From assembly GCA_025057735.1 (NCBI GenBank), contig JANWUU010000107.1, positions 1-10,386 of the forward strand: a stretch of DNA of 10,386 nt, written 5' to 3'. Positions 5,936 through 10,386 of this stretch are shown here, piece by piece; position 1 is the stretch's first letter; each line of letters begins with the position of its first letter. Source of the stretch: Burkholderiaceae bacterium (GTDB taxonomy: Bacteria; Pseudomonadota; Gammaproteobacteria; Burkholderiales; Burkholderiaceae). Below the pieces are notes generated by a model, which saw nothing but the letters and a program-made list of their open reading frames with translations, did not search any database and was not told where the DNA came from. A program made the position numbers and the translations under genes.

Positions 5936-7357
5936 GCCGCTGCCGTTGTCGCTGCCGTCGCCGCCATCGGGCGTGGCGGCGGCGATCCGATGCCGCTGCA
6001 GCCTCAGCTCCAGATCGGACGGCGGCAGGCCGAGCATCGCGGCCGCGCGCGCGCGGTCGCCGCCCGCGCGGCGCAGCGCCGCTGTCAGCAGGTGCCGCTC
6101 GGCGATCTCGGCCGAGGCGCGCAGCAGCGTGGGCAGATCGTCGTGCCCGAGCTGGCGCGCCAGACCCTCCAGCGCCACCGCCAGTTCGCGCTCCAGCGGC
6201 GGTGTTCCGCCGCCGCTGGCCGGCCGCAGCACCATGCCGATCGCCGTCTGCTCGCCTTCTGGCAGCAGCACGGCCGACACCGAGACGTCGGTGGCCATGC
6301 CGGCAGCCGGAAAGACGCGCACGGTCTGCTGCGAGACGATGCCGTTACGCTGCACGGCCGCCAGCAGGGCGCGCAGATCGTCCCCAGCCGGGTCCAGCCA
6401 GGTTCCGAGCGGGCGGCCGATCACCTCGCCCTCCTCGCCCAGACGGAGCAGGTCGACGAAGGCGCGATTGGCCATCAGCACACGCCCGCCCGCGTCGCAG
6501 ACGATCAGGGCGTCCGGCATCAACTCCACCATGCGCGCGAGGCGGGCCGCGCCGGCCTCGAAGGCCTCGACGCGACTGGCGCGCACCAGCAACAGCATGC
6601 TGCCTTCGGCGCGAAACGGCGTGGCCGACACGCGCACCACGGCCTGCCGGCCGAGCAGACGCGCCTTGATCTCGCCGGGCTTGCCGGAGGCACGCGCGGT
6701 GGCGAGCAGTTCCTCCACCGCCGCGCGCGAGCCGCGGTCGATGCCGGCGGTCGCCTGGTTGCCGACCAGGCGTGCGGCGTCGATGTCGAACAGTTCCACC
6801 GCCGCCTGGTTGGCATCGACGACGGTCAGCGTGGCCGCATCGACGATGAGGACGGCATCGGTGGCGACCTGGAACAGGGTGCGGTAGCGCGCCTCGGCGC
6901 GCCGCTTTTTCCAGTACTCCCGCTCGAGTTCCGCCTGTGCGTCGAGGAAGCGCTGCTGCAGGGCGGCCACCACGCGCAGTTCGCGGCCGACCGCGAGCAC
7001 CGGCCCGGCGTCCCCGAGCCGGATCGCCGCATACGCGACCGGGATCTCGGTGCCGTCGTCGCCCGGATGATTGACTTCGCGCCGGCGTGCCGGCCCGCCG
7101 CCCGCCGCTTCGCGCAGCAGTTGCTCGATCTTCGGCCGCGTCTCGCGCGTAACGGTGTCGGCCCAGGGCCGCCCCACCCATCGCTGCACGGCCGACTCCA
7201 CCCCGCCGCCAGGACCGACGGCCACGCTGCGGACGACCCCGTCGGCGTCGATCACCAGCGCGATGTCGCTCGCCACCGTGGCGATCACCCGCGCCAACTC
7301 CGAGGCGAAAGGCGACAGTCGGGCGAGGTCGCAGTCGTCGTCGGTGCAGTCGGTCAA
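5933..7357 (-). CDS. ppsR: PpsR/CrtJ-family photosynthesis gene repressor
   Basis: Transcription regulator of 474 residues with PpsR layout: N-terminal PAS (about 15-130), a coiled Q-linker (128-160) with the family-typical EREYWKKRRAEARYRTLF, PAS1 (160-265), PAS2 (273-378) and a C-terminal Fis-type HTH (about 420-458). Known homologues (about 464-470 residues) repress bacteriochlorophyll, carotenoid and antenna genes at TGT-N12-ACA sites. Odd points: cysteines occur only at 4, 9 and 287, so neither the HTH nor the segment between PAS1 and PAS2 has the redox cysteine known from CrtJ/PpsR. The recognition helix reads GLPPSDLELRLQRHRI instead of the usual GLSRQSLYVKLRR pattern. The start is TTG at 7357 with GGAG seven bases upstream; no other start lies upstream before an in-frame stop at 7429-7427. 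It is downstream of tspO and upstream of bphP, pointing to light control by BphP. Confidence 0.88.
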   Translation of the reverse strand: MTDCTDDDCDLARLSPFASELARVIATVASDIALVIDADGVVRSVAVGPGGGVESAVQRWVGRPWADTVTRETRPKIEQLLREAAGGGPARRREVNHPGDDGTEIPVAYAAIRLGDAGPVLAVGRELRVVAALQQRFLDAQAELEREYWKKRRAEARYRTLFQVATDAVLIVDAATLTVVDANQAAVELFDIDAARLVGNQATAGIDRGSRAAVEELLATARASGKPGEIKARLLGRQAVVRVSATPFRAEGSMLLLVRASRVEAFEAGAARLARMVELMPDALIVCDAGGRVLMANRAFVDLLRLGEEGEVIGRPLGTWLDPAGDDLRALLAAVQRNGIVSQQTVRVFPAAGMATDVSVSAVLLPEGEQTAIGMVLRPASGGGTPPLERELAVALEGLARQLGHDDLPTLLRASAEIAERHLLTAALRRAGGDRARAAAMLGLPPSDLELRLQRHRIAAATPDGGDGSDNGSG

Positions 7358-7452
7358 GGATCGTCTCCGCGCGGGCGCACCGGCGGATACCCAGCGGTGG
7401 CCGAGTGCCCAGTGTAGACCTTTGCGCTAGAGCCGGCGATCGCGGCGCGCGC
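7358..7452 (-). other. tspO-ppsR intergenic region
   Basis: The 95-bp gap between the tspO stop and the TTG start of ppsR is the largest break in the minus-strand photosynthesis series. It holds the GGAG ribosome-binding site of ppsR (7368-7365) and the palindrome GCGATCGC (7436-7443). I see no rho-independent terminator (no GC stem with a T-run) and no TGT-N12-ACA PpsR site. A weak -10-like TACACT (7416-7411) lacks a good -35 partner. ppsR may be read through from tspO or have its own weak promoter. Confidence 0.5.
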
Positions 7453-7953
7453 TCATGTGCCGCCGAACGGGCCGTTGAGGCGCACGATGGTCAGATTCAG
7501 CCAGGCGGCGAAGGAGACCCACGCGAGATACGGCAAGAGCAGCCATGGCGCCAGACGCGAGGAGCGGCCGGCCACCGCCATCAGGACCACGATCGACAGC
7601 CACAGCAGCACGACCTCCAGCAGCGCCCAGTCGGGACGCCGCAGGCGGAAAAACAGCGCGCTCCACAGGACGTTCAGTGCGCCGTTGACCGCCAGCGCCC
7701 ACAGCAGGCGCGCGCGCGCGGCGCGGGAGGCGGCGCCCTCCCAGGCGAGCACGGCGGCGATCGCCGTCAGCGCGAAGATCAGGGTCCAGGCCGGGCCGAA
7801 CGCCCAGTCCGGCGGCTGCCAGCTCGGCTTGCGCAAGGCGTAGTACCAGGGGCCGATGTCGGTCAGCAGCCCGCCGGCGGCCGCCACGGCGCAGACGCCG
7901 GCCGCCGCCACCAGGGAAGCGCGCAGACGCGCCGACGCGGCGGCGTCTTTCAT
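7453..7953 (-). CDS. tspO: TspO/MBR family tryptophan-rich membrane protein
   Basis: Integral membrane protein of 166 residues with five predicted transmembrane helices. Family motifs are clear: GPWYYALRKPSWQPPDWAFGPAWT (within 34-57), NVLWSALFFRLRRPDWAL (94-111) and PYLAWVSFAAWLNLTI (141-156). TspO proteins bind porphyrins and heme; in Rhodobacter sphaeroides TspO lowers photosynthesis gene expression and acts through the PpsR regulon, probably by influencing tetrapyrrole intermediates. The ATG at 7953 overlaps the bchP stop (ATGA at 7953-7950) and has no Shine-Dalgarno sequence of its own, so translation is probably coupled to bchP. ppsR follows 95 bp downstream on the same strand. The placement between a bacteriochlorophyll gene and the repressor fits a tetrapyrrole-status function. 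Confidence 0.94.
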   Translation of the reverse strand: MKDAAASARLRASLVAAAGVCAVAAAGGLLTDIGPWYYALRKPSWQPPDWAFGPAWTLIFALTAIAAVLAWEGAASRAARARLLWALAVNGALNVLWSALFFRLRRPDWALLEVVLLWLSIVVLMAVAGRSSRLAPWLLLPYLAWVSFAAWLNLTIVRLNGPFGGT

Positions 7954-9131
7954 GCGCGCAGCAGGCCGAGCAGGTGCGCGAGATCCTTCGCGAAGATGCG
8001 CAAGTGGGCGAGCGGCCGCGCCCGCACCAGCCGCTTGTGCAGGTAGGCTTCCCAGGTCAGATATTGCACGTCCGGATCCCGGCAGATGGCGACGAAGCGT
8101 TCGCGCCGATTGTCGCTCGAATACCAGAACCGCTGCATGATGCCGAGGATCCAGAAGACGCGTCCGTGCTCGCGCATGAAGCGCTGCCGTGCCGAGCGCA
8201 GACAGCGCGCGTCGCCGCTGGCCAGGAGCTCGTCCACTGCCTCCGCCGCCAGCCGGCCGCTCACCATCGCGTAGTAGATCCCCTCACCCGAGGCGGGTGC
8301 CACCACCCCGGCGGCATCGCCAGCGAGCACCACGTCGCGGCCGTTGTCCCAGACGCGCCGCGGTTGCAGGGGAATCGGCGCCCCCTCGCGACGGACGATC
8401 TCGGCATCGGCCATGCCGGCGGCAGCGCGCAGCGCTGCCACCGCGCCACGCACCGAGAAACCTTTGCGCGCGGTGCCCGCGCCGACGCTGGTCACCGGGC
8501 CGTGCGGAAAGATCCAGCCGTAGAAGTCCGGCGAGATGCGGCCGTCATAGACGACGTCGCAGCGCCGCGGATCGAAGCCGCCCGTGCGTTGCGTCGGCGA
8601 ACGCACGATCTCGTGGTAGGCGAAGACGCAGGGCGGCTGGGCCTGCGGCCCGAGCGCCTGTTCGGCCACCGCCGAGCGCGCGCCGTCGGCACCGATCACT
8701 GCGCGCGCGCGCACCTCGTGGTCTGTGCCCCCGGCCTGCGCGAAGCGCACCACCGCCGTGCCGTCGCCGGCGCGGGACAACGCGCGGAAGGTTGCGTCGC
8801 GGCGCTCGGCGCCGGCGGCGGCAGCGCGCGCGCGCAGCCACTCGTCGAACTCGCCGCGATCGACCATGCCGACGAACCCGTTGCCGATCGCCATGTCGAC
8901 GCGCCGCTGCGAGGGCGCCACGATGCGCGCGCTGTCGATTCGCGCCACCAGCAGCGACTCCGGGATGGCGAATTCCTGCAGCAGCCGCGGCGGCACGGCA
9001 CCGCCGCAGGGCTTGATGCGGCCGGCGCGGTCCAGCAGCAGCACACGCCGACGCCGCCGCGCGAGTTCCGTCGCTGCGGTGGCACCGGCGGGCCCGCCGC
9101 CGATCACGACGGCGTCGTACGTGGCAGACAT
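7950..9131 (-). CDS. bchP: Geranylgeranyl reductase of bacteriochlorophyll synthesis
   Basis: Reduces the geranylgeranyl tail of bacteriochlorophyll a to phytyl, using NADPH and FAD. The 393-residue product has the family's usual length. The N-terminal FAD-binding motif is VVIGGGPAGATAA (8-20), followed by KPCGGAVPP (40-48). The second flavin region is VIGADGARSAVAEQAL (145-160), and the third is VVLAGDAAGVVAPASGEGIYYAM (267-289). YGWIFPHG (204-211) is also characteristic of BchP/ChlP. The ATG at 9131 is preceded by TGAGGCC, where the TGA is the stop of the upstream PucC-like gene and GAGG serves as the ribosome-binding site. The gene overlaps tspO downstream. Gene order (PucC-like then bchP) matches the bchG-ORF428-bchP arrangement of purple bacteria, so bchG is expected just beyond the right edge. 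Archaeal-lipid-type reductases share the fold, but the context settles the role. Confidence 0.94.
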   Translation of the reverse strand: MSATYDAVVIGGGPAGATAATELARRRRRVLLLDRAGRIKPCGGAVPPRLLQEFAIPESLLVARIDSARIVAPSQRRVDMAIGNGFVGMVDRGEFDEWLRARAAAAGAERRDATFRALSRAGDGTAVVRFAQAGGTDHEVRARAVIGADGARSAVAEQALGPQAQPPCVFAYHEIVRSPTQRTGGFDPRRCDVVYDGRISPDFYGWIFPHGPVTSVGAGTARKGFSVRGAVAALRAAAGMADAEIVRREGAPIPLQPRRVWDNGRDVVLAGDAAGVVAPASGEGIYYAMVSGRLAAEAVDELLASGDARCLRSARQRFMREHGRVFWILGIMQRFWYSSDNRRERFVAICRDPDVQYLTWEAYLHKRLVRARPLAHLRIFAKDLAHLLGLLRA

Positions 9132-9135
9132 GGCC

Positions 9136-10386
9136 TCACTTGCGCGCCATCGCCAACGCCGGCACGGTCCCCGCGGCTGCGCCGCGCGGCGCCGGTGTCA
9201 GACGCGCGGCCAGGACGGCCGCCAGCAGGAAGCCCGCGCCCTCGAGCGCAAACACGGCACCGTACGCAAGGGCCGCGGAGTCCAGGAGCAGACGCGCGAG
9301 GTCCGAGGCGAGCGTGCCGAGAAAACCGCCCAGACCGAAAGCGATCGCCTGTGCCGCCCCCCAGATGCCCATGCGTACCCCCTCGCGTTGCGCGGCGCCG
9401 CTGCCGACGATGCCCATCATCGAGCCGATCGCCGCCACCGCATAGGCGCCGTTGGCGGCGCCGAGCGCGGCCACGTTGACCGCCAGCGGCCAGCCGTTGC
9501 CGACCACGGCGGCGGCCGTCAGCCCGAAGAGCGCGGCAGCCGACGCCACGCAGCCGAGCAGCGTCCACAGCCGCAGCGATCCGAGGGCGCCGCCGACCCG
9601 GCCGGCAAGCAGACCGACGATCACCATGCCCGCGAGCACCCCCGCGTTCTGCACGCCGGACAATCGGGTCGATTCGCCGGGCGTGTAGTCGAACACCAGT
9701 CCGGCGAACGGCTCCAGGATCAGGTCTTGCGCGCTGAACGCCAGCATCGAGACAAAGATGAAGACGGCGAAGCGGCGTGCCTGCGCCTCGCCCCACACCT
9801 CGCGCAGCGCCGCGCGGAAGCTGGTGCGCGGCGCCGCACCGCGCGCGGTCGCCGCCGGCGTCGGCGCCGGCGTGCGCTCTACGCCGCGCACCGCCACCAG
9901 CGTCAGGAGGACGGCGCACGACGCCACTGCCGCAGCGAGCGCCAGCAGCCGCGCCGGCGAGTAGGGGTCGAGCAGTCGGCCCACCACCGCCGCGGTGACG
10001 ATGAAGCCGGCGATCATCATCACCCACACCACCATCGCCGCCGCCGCGCGGCGCGCCGGCGCGACGCGTTTGGCGAGCAGCACCAGCAGCGTCGTGCCGG
10101 CGGCGCCGACGCCCAGCCCGATGGCCGTGAAGGCGAGCGCGGCCAAGGCGATGCCGGGCAGCGGATGCGTGCCCATGACGACAATGGCCAGCGCCGCCAG
10201 CACCGCGCCGGCGGCCAGTACCACCATGCCGCCGACGATCCACGGCGTGCGGCGCCCGCCCACGTCGGAGCCGAACCCGAGGCGCGGCCGCAGCAGTTGC
10301 AGCGCGTAGTGCAGACCGACCAGAAGTCCCGGCACGACGGCCGGCAGCGCCAGCTCCACCACCATCAGGCGGTTCATGGTGGAGGT
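9136..10386 (-). CDS. PucC/Bch2-family (ORF428-like) membrane protein, 5' end outside window
   Basis: Major-facilitator-like membrane protein of the PucC/LhaA/Bch2 family, whose members assist light-harvesting complex assembly and probably handle bacteriochlorophyll. About 417 residues are visible, with many hydrophobic helices, the motif TMNRLMVVELALP at the visible N-terminus, GFGSDVGGRRTPWI near residue 34, and a loop with FDYTPGESTRLSGVQNAG in the second half. An ATG at 10377 could be mistaken for the start. However, in relatives the NRVMIVEL motif lies some tens of residues inside the protein, and the frame stays open to the edge, so the gene is probably truncated here. The stop is 4 bp before bchP, implying one operon. 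Position next to bchP favours the Bch2/ORF428 subgroup over PucC or LhaA proper; the exact subgroup would need a phylogeny, so no symbol is given. Confidence 0.88.
   Translation of the reverse strand, partial: TSTMNRLMVVELALPAVVPGLLVGLHYALQLLRPRLGFGSDVGGRRTPWIVGGMVVLAAGAVLAALAIVVMGTHPLPGIALAALAFTAIGLGVGAAGTTLLVLLAKRVAPARRAAAAMVVWVMMIAGFIVTAAVVGRLLDPYSPARLLALAAAVASCAVLLTLVAVRGVERTPAPTPAATARGAAPRTSFRAALREVWGEAQARRFAVFIFVSMLAFSAQDLILEPFAGLVFDYTPGESTRLSGVQNAGVLAGMVIVGLLAGRVGGALGSLRLWTLLGCVASAAALFGLTAAAVVGNGWPLAVNVAALGAANGAYAVAAIGSMMGIVGSGAAQREGVRMGIWGAAQAIAFGLGGFLGTLASDLARLLLDSAALAYGAVFALEGAGFLLAAVLAARLTPAPRGAAAGTVPALAMARK

Noticed and set aside
4291..6669. A 792-codon open frame on the plus strand, antisense to bphP and ppsR
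   Set aside because: Its translation is Arg/His/Ala-rich low-complexity without family motifs, and the opposite strand encodes two proteins with clear conserved motifs. Such long shadow frames are expected in high-GC DNA.
7411..7439. Possible ppsR promoter with TACACT as -10
   Set aside because: TACACT matches only four of six -10 positions, and the sequence 17 bp upstream (TCGCCG) is a poor -35, so it cannot be called from sequence alone.
7974..9479. A 501-codon plus-strand frame opposite bchP and the PucC-like gene
   Set aside because: It is an antisense shadow; bchP on the minus strand carries all three flavin-binding signatures.
10375..10377. ATG as the start of the PucC-like protein
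   Set aside because: The frame stays open to the window edge, and the Met lies at a motif that is internal in relatives, so it is probably an internal residue of a truncated gene.

Overview
The window is high-GC DNA (roughly 70% by eye) with little intergenic space and no RNA gene, mobile element or CRISPR array that I can recognise. Its gene content points to a bacteriochlorophyll-making phototroph of the Pseudomonadota, more likely a beta- or gammaproteobacterium than an alphaproteobacterium. The taxonomic guess rests on gene content and order only. The right two thirds is the edge of a photosynthesis gene cluster with its regulators. The left third is carbon metabolism.

Layout. At 1-1082 (minus) is the N-terminal half of an acetyl-CoA synthetase (acsA), cut by the window edge. 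At 1223-2479 (minus) is an acyl-CoA dehydrogenase of the ACAD10/11-like type. A 134-bp divergent gap follows. Then come two plus-strand genes overlapping as ATGA: a double-ACT-domain protein (2614-3069) and a biliverdin-forming heme oxygenase (3066-3725). The heme oxygenase converges, 13 bp apart, on a minus-strand series read right to left: a PucC/Bch2-family membrane protein (cut by the right edge), bchP, tspO, a 97-bp gap, ppsR, and a bacteriophytochrome (bphP). Spacing in this series is very tight: 4 bp between the PucC-like gene and bchP, an ATGA overlap between bchP and tspO, and 10 bp between ppsR and bphP.

How the genes fit together. BchP reduces the geranylgeranyl tail of bacteriochlorophyll, and the PucC-like protein belongs to a family tied to bacteriochlorophyll and antenna assembly. 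PpsR is the PAS-PAS-HTH repressor of photosynthesis genes. The heme oxygenase supplies biliverdin to BphP, which keeps the biliverdin-binding cysteine but ends in a PAS domain plus a kinase-like stub without catalytic parts. That architecture suggests it signals by contacting PpsR rather than by phosphorylation. TspO, a tetrapyrrole-binding membrane protein, lies just upstream of ppsR. The whole reads as a far-red light and tetrapyrrole sensing node controlling the photosystem.

The points most worth a second look are: the ACT-domain protein translationally coupled to the heme oxygenase; a PpsR with an unusual recognition helix and no cysteine in its HTH; the kinase-less BphP whose ribosome-binding site abuts the ppsR stop codon; and clustered palindromes in front of acsA. 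No stretch over 300 bases lacks a gene. I see no wholly new system here; the novelty lies in how known parts are wired together.
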